A stretch of DNA of 64,000 nt from Neptunitalea lumnitzerae (GTDB lineage: Bacteria > Bacteroidota > Bacteroidia > Flavobacteriales > Flavobacteriaceae). Below are positions 53,167-63,479 of this stretch, piece after piece. The position numbers and the translations under genes were made by a program. The stretch covers positions 107,586 through 171,585 of the forward strand of contig NZ_BRVO01000005.1 in assembly GCF_027924185.1 (NCBI RefSeq). Reading direction: 5' to 3'. Position 1 is the stretch's first letter. Each line of letters opens with the position of its first letter. The notes below the pieces were generated by a model, which saw nothing but the letters and a program-made list of their open reading frames with translations, was not told the origin of the DNA and made no database searches.

Positions 53167-54780
53167 TTGAGAAATTATTTATTTGTACTTATTTTTTTAT
53201 TAGGAGCCTATACTACATGGGCACAAGAACATGCTTGGGTATATTTTACAGATAAACCAAATGCGTCTGTTGCTTTGGCTAGTCCGTTATCTATACTTAC
53301 TCAAGATGCTTTAGACCGTAAAGCGGCTCATAACATAAGTATTGATGTTAGGGATGTTCCTGTAGATGAAACCTATATTACTACTATTAAGAACCAAGCT
53401 GGTATTACGGTAATGGCAAAATCTAAATGGATGAATTGTGTACATGTAATAGGAACTCAAAGTGATATCAATGCATTAGAAAGTTTAAGTATTGTAGACA
53501 GTGTATTTTTTGCTGATAATAGCTTAAATGCAAAAGTTGCTGCTACGGCTAAAGATTTAGAGCAAACCAATAAGTTTGATCTAATGGAAAATTTTGTCTA
53601 CGGTAATACAGATAATCAAGTAACCATGCTTAATGTGGATGTGTTACACCAAAACGATTATACTGGTGAGGGGTTGGTGATTGCGGTGTTAGATGCTGGT
53701 TTCCCTAATGTAAACACGCTTAACGGTTTTCAAAGATTAAGAGATAATAATGATTTGCTAGGGGGATATGATTTTGTATTAAGAAGTACAGATTTTAATA
53801 ATCCGTCTTTAAGTCAGCATGGTACTATGGTACTATCAGATATGGCGGGTTATGTACAAGATATGTTTGTAGGTACTGCACCAGATGCCAGTTATTATTT
53901 ATTTAGAACTGAAGATGCGCCAAACGAGACCCCTGTAGAAGAATCTTATTGGGTAGAAGCAGCAGAACGTGCAGATAGTTTGGGGGTAGATATCATAAAC
54001 AGTTCTTTAGGGTATACTACTTTTGATGAAGTCAGATATAATCATACCATGGCAGATATGGATGGTAATACAGCCTTTGTAACCAAAGGAGCTAATATAG
54101 CCGTAGAAAAGGGTATTTTAGTAGTGAATTCTGCTGGTAACTCAGGTAATAGTAGTAGCTTTTATAGTATTGGAGCCCCTGCTGATGGAAATGTGTTTAC
54201 TATTGGGGCGGTGGATGCTAATGGTAATTATGCTTCATTTAGTTCTATTGGTCCTAATGCAAACGGAACGGTGAAACCAGATGTAATGGCAAAAGGGGCT
54301 GGAAGCGCTATTATCAATTATCAAGATCTTTTAACAACGGCTAGTGGAACCTCTTTTTCATCGCCAATTATGGCTGGTTCTGTAGCTTGTTTGTGGCAGG
54401 TAGCCCCAAGTAAAACTAATTTAGAAATTATGCAGCTGGTAAGAGAATCGGCTTCTCTATATAATAATCCAACAGATTTAATGGGATACGGTATACCAGA
54501 TTTTAGCATGGCAATGAATAATTTATTGGCAGTGAATACGGTAGAAGCAGATTTTAATGTTTACATATATCCTAACCCGGTAGCCGATAAGTTATATATA
54601 TCAAATAGCAGAAATAGTTCTTTTAGTATTCAAATTTTTAATACCTTAGGGAAACAAGTTTTGGCAGTTACTAATACCAAAGAACCGTTTGTAGATGTGT
54701 CTACTTTAAAAAGAGATATTTATATAGTAAAAATACAGGTAGGTGACTTAGCTAAAACAATTAAGCTAATAAAAGAGTAA
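53167..54780 (+). CDS. T9SS-exported S8 subtilisin-like serine protease
   Basis: 537 residues. Signal peptide from the start (MRNYLFVLIFLLGAYTTWAQ). Residues 22-150 form a propeptide-like region; the S8 domain has Asp176 (VIAVLDAGF), His218 (SQHGTMVL), Asn325 (NSAGNSG) and Ser396 (ASGTSFSSP), an intact triad. The C-terminus (YIYPNPVADKLYIS ... KTIKLIKE) is a type A T9SS sorting domain, so the enzyme is secreted through type IX. The start codon is TTG, the only candidate that keeps the signal peptide. Its stop abuts the next ATG. Confidence 0.92.
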   Translation: MRNYLFVLIFLLGAYTTWAQEHAWVYFTDKPNASVALASPLSILTQDALDRKAAHNISIDVRDVPVDETYITTIKNQAGITVMAKSKWMNCVHVIGTQSDINALESLSIVDSVFFADNSLNAKVAATAKDLEQTNKFDLMENFVYGNTDNQVTMLNVDVLHQNDYTGEGLVIAVLDAGFPNVNTLNGFQRLRDNNDLLGGYDFVLRSTDFNNPSLSQHGTMVLSDMAGYVQDMFVGTAPDASYYLFRTEDAPNETPVEESYWVEAAERADSLGVDIINSSLGYTTFDEVRYNHTMADMDGNTAFVTKGANIAVEKGILVVNSAGNSGNSSSFYSIGAPADGNVFTIGAVDANGNYASFSSIGPNANGTVKPDVMAKGAGSAIINYQDLLTTASGTSFSSPIMAGSVACLWQVAPSKTNLEIMQLVRESASLYNNPTDLMGYGIPDFSMAMNNLLAVNTVEADFNVYIYPNPVADKLYISNSRNSSFSIQIFNTLGKQVLAVTNTKEPFVDVSTLKRDIYIVKIQVGDLAKTIKLIKE

Positions 54781-55731
54781 ATGCAACTCAATACCATAAC
54801 GTCACTGTTTAAGATACACTATCCTATTGTTCAAGGAGGAATGATTTGGGCAAGCGGATGGAAGTTGGCATCGGCAGTTAGTAATGCTGGTGGATTAGGT
54901 TTGTTAGGAGCTGGGTCTATGTATCCAGATGTACTTCGAGAACATATTGAGAAATGTAAAAAAGCAACCGACAAGCCATTTGGGGTAAACGTTCCTATGT
55001 TATACCCTAATATTGAAGAAATCATAGAAATAATTATTGAAGAAGGGGTGAAGATTGTATTCACTTCTGCTGGAAATCCTAAAACTTGGACTACTTATCT
55101 AAAAGATAAGGGGATAACCGTTGTGCATGTGGTTAGTAGTGTAAAGTTTGCCAAAAAAGCAGAAGAAGCTGGTGTAGATGCAATTGTAGCAGAAGGTTTT
55201 GAAGCAGGTGGACATAACGGAAGGGATGAAACCACCACATTAACGTTAATACCTATGGTAACAAAGGCAGTTAAGATTCCTGTTATTGCCGCAGGAGGTA
55301 TTGCTACAGGTAGTGCTATGCTTGCTGCAATGGCTATAGGTGCTAGTGGAGTTCAATTAGGAAGTAGGTTTTTGGCTAGCCCTGAAGCATCATCGCATAT
55401 AAATTTTAAAGAAAAAGTTGTAGCTGCCAGTGAAGGCGATACGTTGTTAACGTTAAAAGAATTAGCTCCTGTTCGTTTATTAAAAAATAAATTCTTTGAA
55501 GAAGTACAAGCACTTTATCAAGAAGGAGCTTCTGTAGAAGCATTAAAAACGCATTTGGGTAGAGGACGTGCTAAACTTGGAATGTTTGAAGGTGATTTAG
55601 AAAATGGAGAATTAGAAATAGGTCAGGTTTCTGGTCTTATAGATGATATTAAGCCAGTAGCTGAAATTATTAAAGATCTCATTGCAGAGTTTAAAGAGGC
55701 ACAGCACCGTATAACATCTATTGAACTTTAA
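54781..55731 (+). CDS. NAD(P)H flavin oxidoreductase, nitronate monooxygenase-like
   Basis: 316-residue FMN TIM-barrel enzyme: YPIVQGGMIWASGWKLASAVS, EGFEAGGHNGRDETTTL and IAAGGIATGSAMLAAMA. Relatives oxidise nitronates or act as FabK-type enoyl-ACP reductases. The EAGGHNGR motif with its His is shared by both, so the reaction cannot be decided. It starts at the base after the protease stop and is followed by the lyase gene 5 bases later. Confidence 0.8.
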   Translation: MQLNTITSLFKIHYPIVQGGMIWASGWKLASAVSNAGGLGLLGAGSMYPDVLREHIEKCKKATDKPFGVNVPMLYPNIEEIIEIIIEEGVKIVFTSAGNPKTWTTYLKDKGITVVHVVSSVKFAKKAEEAGVDAIVAEGFEAGGHNGRDETTTLTLIPMVTKAVKIPVIAAGGIATGSAMLAAMAIGASGVQLGSRFLASPEASSHINFKEKVVAASEGDTLLTLKELAPVRLLKNKFFEEVQALYQEGASVEALKTHLGRGRAKLGMFEGDLENGELEIGQVSGLIDDIKPVAEIIKDLIAEFKEAQHRITSIEL

Positions 55732-55736
55732 TAATT

Positions 55737-56600
55737 ATGGAAAAGGTTCAATTAATTGAATGCCCAAGAGATGCCATGCAAGGCATAAAAGAGTTTATAC
55801 CTACTGAAAATAAAATACAATATATACAAGCGTTATTAAGGGTAGGTTTCGATACTATTGATATAGGAAGCTTTGTTTCGCCTAAAGCCATTCCGCAAAT
55901 GGCAGATACCGCTACCGTAATAAAAGCACTCAACTTAACAACTACAAATAGTAAATTATTAACTATAGTTGCAAATGTTAGAGGTGCTGTAGAGGCTTGT
56001 AGCATGGATGAAATTACTTATCTAGGCTTTCCTTTTTCTATTTCTGAAATTTTTCAAATGCGTAACACGCACAAGACTATATCAGAATCGTTAAAGACAT
56101 TGGAAGAAATAAGTAGTTTAGCGTATAAAAATGATAAAAAAATAGTAACTTACCTATCTATGGGGTTCGGAAATCCGTATGGAGATCCTTGGGATGTGGA
56201 TATTGTAGCAAATTGGACTGACCGTTTACATGAAATGGGAATTACCATTTTGTCTTTATCAGACACCATTGGAGTGGCCAAGCCCGATACCATAAGCTAT
56301 TTATTTTCTAATTTAATTAAGGCGTATCCGCAAATAGATTTCGGCGCGCATTTGCATACCTCCAAATTAACCTGGTTTGAAAAAGTAAATGCAGCTTTCG
56401 AGTCGGGATGTAGAAGATTTGATGGAGCTATACAAGGATATGGTGGGTGCCCAATGGCTAAAGATGAATTAATAGGTAATATGCCAACAGAAAAATTGGT
56501 GTCTTACTTTACATCAAAAAAAGTAGATGCGAATATGAGCGCTATGAGTTTTGAAAGTGCCTATAATGAGGCTTCTAAAATTTTTAAAAAATATAGATAA
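55737..56600 (+). CDS. Hydroxymethylglutaryl-CoA lyase-like enzyme
   Basis: 287-residue HMGL-type TIM barrel: ECPRDAMQGIKEFI carries the catalytic Arg-Asp, IGSFVSPKAIPQMADT, the metal-site HLHTSK, and GYGGCPMAKDELIGNMPTE with the catalytic Cys loop. Cleaves HMG-CoA to acetoacetate and acetyl-CoA at the end of leucine breakdown. RDAMQ replaces the more common RDGLQ. Probably cotranscribed with the preceding flavin enzyme. Confidence 0.85.
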   Translation: MEKVQLIECPRDAMQGIKEFIPTENKIQYIQALLRVGFDTIDIGSFVSPKAIPQMADTATVIKALNLTTTNSKLLTIVANVRGAVEACSMDEITYLGFPFSISEIFQMRNTHKTISESLKTLEEISSLAYKNDKKIVTYLSMGFGNPYGDPWDVDIVANWTDRLHEMGITILSLSDTIGVAKPDTISYLFSNLIKAYPQIDFGAHLHTSKLTWFEKVNAAFESGCRRFDGAIQGYGGCPMAKDELIGNMPTEKLVSYFTSKKVDANMSAMSFESAYNEASKIFKKYR

Positions 56601-56602
56601 GA

Positions 56603-56610
56603 TACATTTG
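56603..56610 (+). promoter_or_regulatory. Possible -7 element at the start of the kinase gene
   Basis: TACATTTG, only 7 bases before the ATG at 56618. If used, the mRNA would be almost leaderless. No -33 TTG; could be chance. Confidence 0.3.
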
Positions 56611-56617
56611 CCCTTGA

Positions 56618-58507
56618 ATGGTTCGATTTCTGTTCATATTATTGTTATTTCCTCTTCGGTTGTTGGGGCAACAACCGAATTATTTTATTTCAGATTCTTC
56701 TGAGATTTATCTTCAATTAGCAAAAGAAGCTACTTTTAAAGATACAGAAAAAGCAATTTCTTATTTAAATAAGTCAGAGAGCTATCTTAGTAAATCTATA
56801 AAAAAGCATAGTAAAGAACTATTGGCTGATATTTTATTGACAAAAGGTAGAATTTACTACGTAAAGGGTGAATATGCTGTTTCTTATAGAGCGGGTACTG
56901 CTGCCTACCAATATTATACACAGTTACGTAATGAGTATGGAAAGGCTAGAGCATTAAACTGTCAAGGCTTGGTGTTACAAGCCATAGGTAATCATGCTAG
57001 GGCATTGGAACTTTTTAAAAGTTCTTTGGATAGTTATGATAAAAGCCCTTTGAAAGATAATTTCTATGCTGTATATGTAAACATAGCTATAAGTCTTATT
57101 GAAAAGCGGCAATACAAAGATGCTAAGACCTATTTAAATGATGTATGGGTGTATGCTAAGCGGTCTAAAGATTATCATTACCAACATTTAGCATATAATA
57201 AATTAGGAAGTATAGCGTGTTTAGAGCAAAAATATGAAGAAGCTATAGATTATTTTTCGTTGGTGATAACTGATAAAGCAGAACCTACCATTTGGGAAAA
57301 GGCTTTTGCATATACGGGTATAGCTGGAGCTTATGAGGCGTTAGGAAAAACCGATGCAGCTTTAAAATATGGGTCTAAAGGGTTAGAATATGCTAAGGTT
57401 ATTAATGCTAAGTGGGATTTGCAACAGAGTTATGATGTTTTATTTAAGATAGAAGAAGATCTTGGTAATTATAAAAAAGCCTTACAATATAACAAACTAG
57501 CCGAAGCTTATAAAGATTCCTTGTACAATCAAATACGTATTAATCAACTCGATTTGCTAGAAATGCATAGAGATGAAGACGAACGTAAAACTTTAATTGC
57601 AGAAAATAAATACAAGGATATTACTATAAAGCGAAATAATATAATCATCATATTTAGTATATGTTCTTTATTATTTCTTACATGGATAATGTACCAGAAT
57701 AAGAAACGGATAACAATAGAAAAAGAATATACAAGATTAATTCAAATTCAGAATGAAGAAGTAGAGGCTCAGAACGAAACTATTCAGAATCATAACAAGA
57801 TTTTAGTAAAACATAATCAGGCAAAAGATAAGCTTATATCTGTATTTTCTCATGATCTTAGAGCGCCAATAATTTCTATGGAGCAATTATTAGAGTTGAT
57901 GGTAGATGGAGAGTTTACCGAAGAAGAGACAAAAGATTTGTTAGAAGAGTTGTTACTGCAAGTAAGGTCTACTTCATTTATGCTTAACGACCTTTTAAAA
58001 TGGGCCAAAATGCAGTTAGATGGTTTAGAGGTAAACCCAGTACAGGTAAATATTGTAAAAAAGGTAGAGGTAATTATTAGTTCTTTTAATTTGAGTTTAA
58101 GACGTAAAGAAATTACGATAGTTCATACACCTGAAGAGCTAGAAGAGCCTTACGTGATGGTAGATGAGGCACATGTAAATATTATTTTACACAACCTCAT
58201 AGCAAACGCAATAAAATACACCGATGTACATAAGAGTATCAAGGTAACTTATACCCAAAGTAATCAACATATTATTATTTCTGTATTGAACGAAGGTATT
58301 GTTATATCAGATGAAATGATTGCTCAAATATTAGGTAGTAATAGAACAGTGTCATCAGAAGAAGGTACTATGAAAGAAAAAGGAGAGGGGTTAGGACTAC
58401 TGCTTATAAAACGCTTTATTAGTGTAAACAATTGTGAGCTAGATATTAAGTCTTATAAAGGTGTGGGTTCAGAGTTTTTAGTTACACTTCCAAAATTTAT
58501 ATCATAA
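56618..58507 (+). CDS. TPR-containing membrane histidine kinase
   Basis: 629 residues: signal peptide (about 1-18), extracytoplasmic TPR repeats (about 30-300), one membrane helix (about 341-359), coiled coil, then HisKA with His412 (SVFSHDLRAPIISMEQ) and HATPase with N-box NLIANAIKYTD and G-box GEGLGLLLIKRF. Senses an unknown signal and would phosphorylate a response regulator, none of which is encoded nearby. This layout is common among Bacteroidota orphan kinases. Confidence 0.9.
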   Translation: MVRFLFILLLFPLRLLGQQPNYFISDSSEIYLQLAKEATFKDTEKAISYLNKSESYLSKSIKKHSKELLADILLTKGRIYYVKGEYAVSYRAGTAAYQYYTQLRNEYGKARALNCQGLVLQAIGNHARALELFKSSLDSYDKSPLKDNFYAVYVNIAISLIEKRQYKDAKTYLNDVWVYAKRSKDYHYQHLAYNKLGSIACLEQKYEEAIDYFSLVITDKAEPTIWEKAFAYTGIAGAYEALGKTDAALKYGSKGLEYAKVINAKWDLQQSYDVLFKIEEDLGNYKKALQYNKLAEAYKDSLYNQIRINQLDLLEMHRDEDERKTLIAENKYKDITIKRNNIIIIFSICSLLFLTWIMYQNKKRITIEKEYTRLIQIQNEEVEAQNETIQNHNKILVKHNQAKDKLISVFSHDLRAPIISMEQLLELMVDGEFTEEETKDLLEELLLQVRSTSFMLNDLLKWAKMQLDGLEVNPVQVNIVKKVEVIISSFNLSLRRKEITIVHTPEELEEPYVMVDEAHVNIILHNLIANAIKYTDVHKSIKVTYTQSNQHIIISVLNEGIVISDEMIAQILGSNRTVSSEEGTMKEKGEGLGLLLIKRFISVNNCELDIKSYKGVGSEFLVTLPKFIS

Positions 58508-58545
58508 AAATAATCAATAAGGCTTCTGTTTTTATTTAAATGCCT

Positions 58546-58553
58546 TATATTTG
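58546..58553 (+). promoter_or_regulatory. -7 element of guaB
   Basis: TATATTTG, followed by C, as in the rRNA-type promoters at the right edge. 26 bases before the ATG. A TTC, not TTG, occurs near -33. Confidence 0.6.
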
Positions 58554-58554
58554 C

Positions 58555-58577
58555 ATGCAATTTATTATAAATTGCAT
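58555..58577 (+). repeat. 10-bp inverted repeat ahead of the guaB start
   Basis: ATGCAATTTA (58555-58564) and TAAATTGCAT (58568-58577) with a 3-base loop, spanning from just after the -7 element to the base before the ATG at 58579. It could be an operator or a translation-blocking hairpin. Confidence 0.6.
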
Positions 58578-58578
58578 C

Positions 58579-60051
58579 ATGAAATCACACGTAGCAAAAT
58601 TTGTAGGAGAAGGACTTACTTATGACGATGTTCTTTTGGTTCCTAACTACTCAGAGGTATTACCACGCGAAGTCAGCATACAGACTAAATTTTCAAGAAA
58701 CATAACCCTAAATGTACCTGTTGTATCTGCAGCTATGGATACAGTTACTGAAGCTGCTATGGCTATAGCTATGGCTAGAGAAGGTGGTATAGGTGTTTTA
58801 CATAAAAACATGACAGCTGAAATGCAAGCTGCCCATGTTAGAAAAGTAAAAAGGGCAGAAAGCGGAATGATATTAGATCCGGTTACGTTGCCTTTAACTG
58901 CTACTGTTAAAGATGCAAAGTCTAATATGGCAGAGCACAGTATTGGGGGTATTCCTGTTGTTGATGCAGATGGAATACTAAAAGGTATTGTTACCAATAG
59001 AGATTTAAGATTTGAAAAAAATGATTCTCGCCCTATTGTAGAAGTAATGACTTCTGAAAATCTTGTTACAGCCGGTGTTGGTATGTCTTTAGCACATGCA
59101 GAAGATATTCTACAGGAAAATAAAATTGAAAAATTACCAATTGTTGATGATTCTTATAAATTAGTAGGTCTTATTACTTTTAGAGATATTGCTAAATTAA
59201 CTAAGAAACCTTTAGCTAATAAAGATGAATATGGTAGACTACGTGTAGCAGCCGCTATTGGTGTTACAGGTGATGCTGTAGACAGAGCAGAGCATTTGGT
59301 AAATGCTGGTGTAGATGCTGTGATTATTGATACTGCACACGGACATACTAAAGGGGTAGTATCTGTTTTAAAGTCTGTAAAAGAGAAGTTTCCTAATTTA
59401 GATGTTGTGGTTGGTAATATTGCTACACCTGAAGCAGCTTTATATTTAGCAGAGAATGGAGCAGATGCTGTGAAGGTAGGTATTGGTCCTGGATCTATTT
59501 GTACAACTAGAATTGTAGCAGGTGTTGGTTTCCCACAGTTATCAGCAGTAATGGAAGTTGCTGCGGCACTTAAAGGTACCGGAGTTCCTGTTATTGCAGA
59601 TGGTGGTGTTCGTTACACTGGTGATATACCTAAGGCTATTGCTGCAGGTGCAGATTGTGTAATGTTAGGGTCTATGTTAGCGGGTACCAAAGAGTCTCCA
59701 GGAGAAACTATTATTTACGAGGGTCGTAAGTTTAAGTCGTACCGAGGTATGGGTAGTGTAGAGGCTATGAAGAAAGGTAGTAAAGATAGATACTTCCAGG
59801 ATGTAGAAGACGATATTAAGAAACTAGTTCCTGAAGGAATTGTAGGTCGTGTACCGTACAAAGGAGACTTGTTTGAAAGTATGCACCAATTTATAGGTGG
59901 TTTAAGAGCAGGTATGGGGTATTGTGGTGCCAAAGATGTGGAAACACTTAAAGAGACCGGACGCTTTGTTAAAATTACTTCTAGTGGTATTAACGAGAGT
60001 CACCCTCATAATGTAACTATTACAAAAGAGGCTCCTAATTATAGTAGATAA
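58579..60051 (+). CDS. guaB: IMP dehydrogenase
   Basis: Oxidises IMP to XMP, the committed step to GMP. 490 residues, the family's usual length, from the ATG at 58579; the ATG at 58540 lies upstream of the -7 element and is excluded. Starts [22 protein letters not shown]; two CBS domains (about 95-210), the catalytic loop [13 protein letters not shown] with the nucleophilic Cys, and the late [13 protein letters not shown] flap region. Followed by two terminators. Confidence 0.97.
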   Translation: MKSHVAKFVGEGLTYDDVLLVPNYSEVLPREVSIQTKFSRNITLNVPVVSAAMDTVTEAAMAIAMAREGGIGVLHKNMTAEMQAAHVRKVKRAESGMILDPVTLPLTATVKDAKSNMAEHSIGGIPVVDADGILKGIVTNRDLRFEKNDSRPIVEVMTSENLVTAGVGMSLAHAEDILQENKIEKLPIVDDSYKLVGLITFRDIAKLTKKPLANKDEYGRLRVAAAIGVTGDAVDRAEHLVNAGVDAVIIDTAHGHTKGVVSVLKSVKEKFPNLDVVVGNIATPEAALYLAENGADAVKVGIGPGSICTTRIVAGVGFPQLSAVMEVAAALKGTGVPVIADGGVRYTGDIPKAIAAGADCVMLGSMLAGTKESPGETIIYEGRKFKSYRGMGSVEAMKKGSKDRYFQDVEDDIKKLVPEGIVGRVPYKGDLFESMHQFIGGLRAGMGYCGAKDVETLKETGRFVKITSSGINESHPHNVTITKEAPNYSR

Positions 60052-60071
60052 TTAAATAGCTTTAACAATAT

Positions 60072-60106
60072 AAAAAAACGGGTACATTAAGTATCCGTTT
60101 TTTTTT
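60072..60106 (+). terminator. Terminator of guaB
   Basis: A-rich arm then ACGGGTAC / GTATCCGT (one G-T pair) and a run of nine T. Confidence 0.85.
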
Positions 60107-60141
60107 GTGCTTATCTTTTTAGAAAGGTATGTGTACAAACA

Positions 60142-60177
60142 AAAAATCCGATTCATAATTGAATCGGATTTTTCTTT
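60142..60177 (-). terminator. Terminator of the thrS-infC-rpmI-rplT operon (bidirectional)
   Basis: Perfect 13-bp stem AAAAATCCGATTC / GAATCGGATTTTT with a 6-base loop, T runs on both strands. Between convergent guaB and rplT. Confidence 0.88.
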
Positions 60178-60202
60178 TAAGCGAAATATTGTTAAACGTT
60201 TA

Positions 60203-60547
60203 TTATTTTACTTTTTCTACGATTGCTTTGAAAGCTTCAGGGTGGTTCATAGCTAAGTCAGCTAAAACTTTTCTGTTAAGTTCTATGTTGTTAGCTTTAA
60301 CTTTACCCATGAATTGAGAATAAGATAAACCGTGTAATCTGGCACCTGCGTTAATACGGGCAATCCATAATGCACGAAACGTTCTCTTTTTATTTTTACG
60401 GTCTCTGTACGAATATTGCATCGCTTTTTCAACCGCGTTTTTGGCAACTGTCCAAACGTTTTTACGTCTACCAAAGTAACCTTTGGCTTGTTTCATTACC
60501 TTTTTTCTGCGAGCTCTACGAGCTACCGCGTTTACTGATCTTGGCAT
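60203..60547 (-). CDS. rplT: 50S ribosomal protein bL20
   Basis: 114 residues, starting [23 protein letters not shown] and containing [22 protein letters not shown]. Assembly protein for 23S rRNA; in other bacteria it represses its own operon by binding the mRNA. Last gene of the unit. The 108-base gap to rpmI has no clear secondary structure by eye. Confidence 0.97.
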   Translation of the reverse strand: MPRSVNAVARRARRKKVMKQAKGYFGRRKNVWTVAKNAVEKAMQYSYRDRKNKKRTFRALWIARINAGARLHGLSYSQFMGKVKANNIELNRKVLADLAMNHPEAFKAIVEKVK

Positions 60548-60655
60548 AATTTTTTAAGTTTTTTGTAGTAGGCGGTAATAATTGTATTACACTTTGTTAA
60601 GGCCTAACTCCAGGGTTAAACAATTTTAATTTAATTGAACCGAAAGAACAATTGA

Positions 60656-60853
60656 TTACTTTAAACGTAATTGTTCTTTAATGCTGTTAACATCATGATC
60701 GTGAACTAATCCACTGTGCGTTAACGCTAGCTTACGCTTTTTAGATTTTTTAGTCAAAATGTGACTTTTAAAAGCGTGCTTTCTTTTAATTTTTCCAGAA
60801 CCTGTAAGCTTAAAACGCTTCTTGGCACTAGACTTAGTTTTCATTTTAGGCAT
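60656..60853 (-). CDS. rpmI: 50S ribosomal protein bL35
   Basis: 65 residues, starting [20 protein letters not shown], a standard bL35, very basic. 51 bases after infC. Confidence 0.97.
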   Translation of the reverse strand: MPKMKTKSSAKKRFKLTGSGKIKRKHAFKSHILTKKSKKRKLALTHSGLVHDHDVNSIKEQLRLK

Positions 60854-60904
60854 CTTCTTTCCTCTTTAATTATTTCGCTTAAATCTTTATACTATATAAA
60901 TAGT

Positions 60905-61459
60905 TTATTTTGGTGCTTTTTTTGGAGCAATAAACATAGTCATACGTTTACCTTCCAATTTAGGCATTTGTTCTACTTTACCAAGCTCTTCTAATTCTTG
61001 AGCTAAACGTAATAATAAAATCTGCCCTTGATCTTTATAAACAATAGATCGTCCTTTAAAGAAAACATATGCCTTTAACTTAGCTCCATCTTTCAAGAAC
61101 TTCTCAGCATGTTTCTTTTTAAATTCATAATCGTGATCATCTGTTTGCGGACCAAATCTAATTTCTTTTACGACTACCTTAGAGGCTTTAGCTTTTAAAG
61201 CTTTATCACGCTTCTTCTGTTCGTACAGAAACTTTCTGTAGTCCATTATTTTACAAACAGGTGGTTTTGCGTTTGGTGATATTTCTACCAAGTCAAGCTC
61301 CATCTCTTGCGCTAAAGCAAGTGCTTTTCTAGTAGGATAAACATCCATCTCAACATTATCACCAACTAAACGAACTTCCGGTACACGAATTTTCTCGTTG
61401 ATTCTATGTTGATCTTTCTCCTCTCTAGGATTCCTGTTAAAATTTCTTCTAATAGCTAT
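60905..61459 (-). CDS. infC: Translation initiation factor IF-3, non-AUG start
   Basis: Discriminates against wrong start codons on the 30S subunit. The reading frame continues upstream of the Met at 61348 without a stop through [20 protein letters not shown], which is the conserved IF-3 N-terminal domain, back to ATA-GCT-ATT-AGA-AGA (61459-61445). A stop (TAA) follows four codons further up, with no ATG, GTG or TTG between. So translation starts at AUA (61459, giving MAIRRNFN, 184 residues) or AUU (61453). E. coli infC starts at AUU, which IF-3 itself represses. The C-terminal domain ([20 protein letters not shown]) is normal. Confidence 0.9.
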   Translation of the reverse strand: MAIRRNFNRNPREEKDQHRINEKIRVPEVRLVGDNVEMDVYPTRKALALAQEMELDLVEISPNAKPPVCKIMDYRKFLYEQKKRDKALKAKASKVVVKEIRFGPQTDDHDYEFKKKHAEKFLKDGAKLKAYVFFKGRSIVYKDQGQILLLRLAQELEELGKVEQMPKLEGKRMTMFIAPKKAPK

Positions 61460-61482
61460 GGCTAAAAATTTTTAATTAAACT

Positions 61483-63426
61483 TTATTTAAACGGTTTTAA
61501 TATACTATTAATTTCGGTTTTTATCAAATCTGCAAAAGCTTCAATCGTCATAGTTCCTAAATCTTCTCCACCATGCTTTCTAACTGATACAGTTTGTTCT
61601 TTAGCCTCGTTCTCCCCAACAATCAACATATACGGTAATTTTTGAGTCTCTGCGTCTCTAATTTTTTTACCCATTGTCTCACTTCGGTTATCAACGAGGG
61701 CGCGAATTTCGTGATTTTCTAATAAATTTAAAACATTTTCGGCATATTTTTCATATTTCTCACTAAGAGACAGTATGATACACTGCTCTGGCATTAACCA
61801 AATTGGGAAATTTCCGCCGGTATGTTCTAGTAAAATTGCTACAAAACGTTCCATACTTCCAAATGGTGCACGGTGTATCATAACAGGTCTGTGTAACTTA
61901 TCATCGCTACCTTTATAAGTAAGATCAAAACGTTCTGGTAAGTTATAATCTACTTGTATAGTACCTAACTGCCAACTTCTACCCAAAGCATCTTTAACCA
62001 TGAAGTCTAGCTTTGGTCCGTAAAATGCAGCTTCTCCAGTTTCAACAACGTAGTTAAGTCCTTTTTCTTTAGCAGCGTTGATAATAGCAGTTTCTGCTTT
62101 TTCCCAATTTTCATCGCTACCAATATATTTATCTGGGTTTTCAGGATCTCTTAATGATACTTGTGCAGTAAAGTTTTCAAATCCTAACGATCCAAATACA
62201 TATAATACTAGGTCAATTACATTTCTAAATTCTTCATCTAATTGTTCTGGTGTACAGAAAATGTGAGCATCATCTTGAGTAAACCCTCTAACTCTGGTTA
62301 ACCCATGTAATTCTCCACTTTGCTCATATCTGTATACAGTACCAAATTCTGCAAAACGTTTTGGTAGTTCTTTATAACTCCAAGGTTTAGAATTGTAAAT
62401 CTCACAATGGTGAGGGCAATTCATTGGCTTTAATAAAAACTCTTCACCTTCCGCCGGTGTATGTATAGGTTGAAAACTATCAGCTCCGTATTTAGCATAG
62501 TGACCAGAAGTTACATATAGTTCTTTTTGACCAATATGAGGAGAAACTACTTGTTCGTATCCTGCTTTTTGTTGCGCTTTTTTCAAAAATTGCTCTAAGC
62601 GTTCTCTTAAGGCAGCTCCTTTAGGTAACCATAACGGTAACCCTTGACCTACTTTTTGTGAAAAAGTAAACAATTCTAATTCTTTACCTAATTTTCTGTG
62701 GTCACGTTTTTTTGCTTCTTCTAATAACTCTAAGTATTCTTTAAGTTCTTTTTGTTTAGGGAACGATATTCCGTAAATACGGGTAAGCTGTGGTTTATTT
62801 TCATCACCTCTCCAATATGCTCCAGCAACGTTTAGTAATTTTACAGCTTTAATAATACCAGTGTTAGGTATGTGTCCTCCACGACATAAATCTGTAAAAG
62901 TATCATGGTCACAAAAAGTAATAGTACCGTCTTCAAGGTTTTCAATTAATTCAACCTTAAATTCGTTATTCTGATTTTTGTAGTAGGCTAAAGCATCTGC
63001 TTTTGTTACTGCACGCATTTTGTAATCATGTTTTCCTCTAGCTATTTCTAACATCTTGTTTTCAATGGTAGGGAAATCTTTTTCAGAAATGCTGTGCTCA
63101 CCAAAATCTACATCATAGTAAAATCCATTATTAATAGCAGGTCCTATAGTTAGCTTTACGCCAGGATAAAGTTCTTCTAGAGCCTGAGCCATTACGTGAG
63201 AAGTAGAGTGCCAAAAGGCTTTCTTCCCCTCGTCGTTGTTCCATGTATATAATATAAGAGAACCGTCGGTGGTTAATGGAGTGGTGGTTTCAACGGTGGT
63301 ACCGTTAAATTTTGCTGATATTACATTTCTTGCCAAACCTTCACTTATGCTTTTGGCTACATCCATTGGAGTTGAGTTTGCTTCGAACTCTTTGACTGAT
63401 CCGTCCGGTAAAGTTATTTTTATCAT
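61483..63426 (-). CDS. thrS: Threonyl-tRNA synthetase
   Basis: 647 residues: TGS domain ([16 protein letters not shown]), editing domain with HxxxH ([14 protein letters not shown]), class II core with motif 2 and the zinc Cys ([13 protein letters not shown]), motif 3 ([11 protein letters not shown]), and anticodon-binding domain at the end. First gene of thrS-infC-rpmI-rplT. Has its own strong promoter; I see no T-box or leader peptide. Confidence 0.97.
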   Translation of the reverse strand: MIKITLPDGSVKEFEANSTPMDVAKSISEGLARNVISAKFNGTTVETTTPLTTDGSLILYTWNNDEGKKAFWHSTSHVMAQALEELYPGVKLTIGPAINNGFYYDVDFGEHSISEKDFPTIENKMLEIARGKHDYKMRAVTKADALAYYKNQNNEFKVELIENLEDGTITFCDHDTFTDLCRGGHIPNTGIIKAVKLLNVAGAYWRGDENKPQLTRIYGISFPKQKELKEYLELLEEAKKRDHRKLGKELELFTFSQKVGQGLPLWLPKGAALRERLEQFLKKAQQKAGYEQVVSPHIGQKELYVTSGHYAKYGADSFQPIHTPAEGEEFLLKPMNCPHHCEIYNSKPWSYKELPKRFAEFGTVYRYEQSGELHGLTRVRGFTQDDAHIFCTPEQLDEEFRNVIDLVLYVFGSLGFENFTAQVSLRDPENPDKYIGSDENWEKAETAIINAAKEKGLNYVVETGEAAFYGPKLDFMVKDALGRSWQLGTIQVDYNLPERFDLTYKGSDDKLHRPVMIHRAPFGSMERFVAILLEHTGGNFPIWLMPEQCIILSLSEKYEKYAENVLNLLENHEIRALVDNRSETMGKKIRDAETQKLPYMLIVGENEAKEQTVSVRKHGGEDLGTMTIEAFADLIKTEINSILKPFK

Positions 63427-63448
63427 TATATTATAATTATAAGGTCTG

Positions 63449-63479
63449 CAAAGATAATAGGTTGTTTGAATGATTACAA
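63449..63479 (-). promoter_or_regulatory. thrS operon promoter
   Basis: Minus strand TTG (63479-63477), 20 bases, TATCTTTG (63456-63449). Transcript would start near 63442, 16 bases before the thrS ATG, leaving no room for a leader regulator. Confidence 0.8.

Noticed and set aside
58540..58578. 13-residue extension of GuaB
   Set aside because: The -7 promoter element overlaps it, and IMP dehydrogenase starts at MKSHVAKF with the usual 490 residues.
60548..60655. bL20-binding leader between rpmI and rplT
   Set aside because: Only a weak TAAC/GTTA inverted repeat is visible; not enough to call a regulatory structure.
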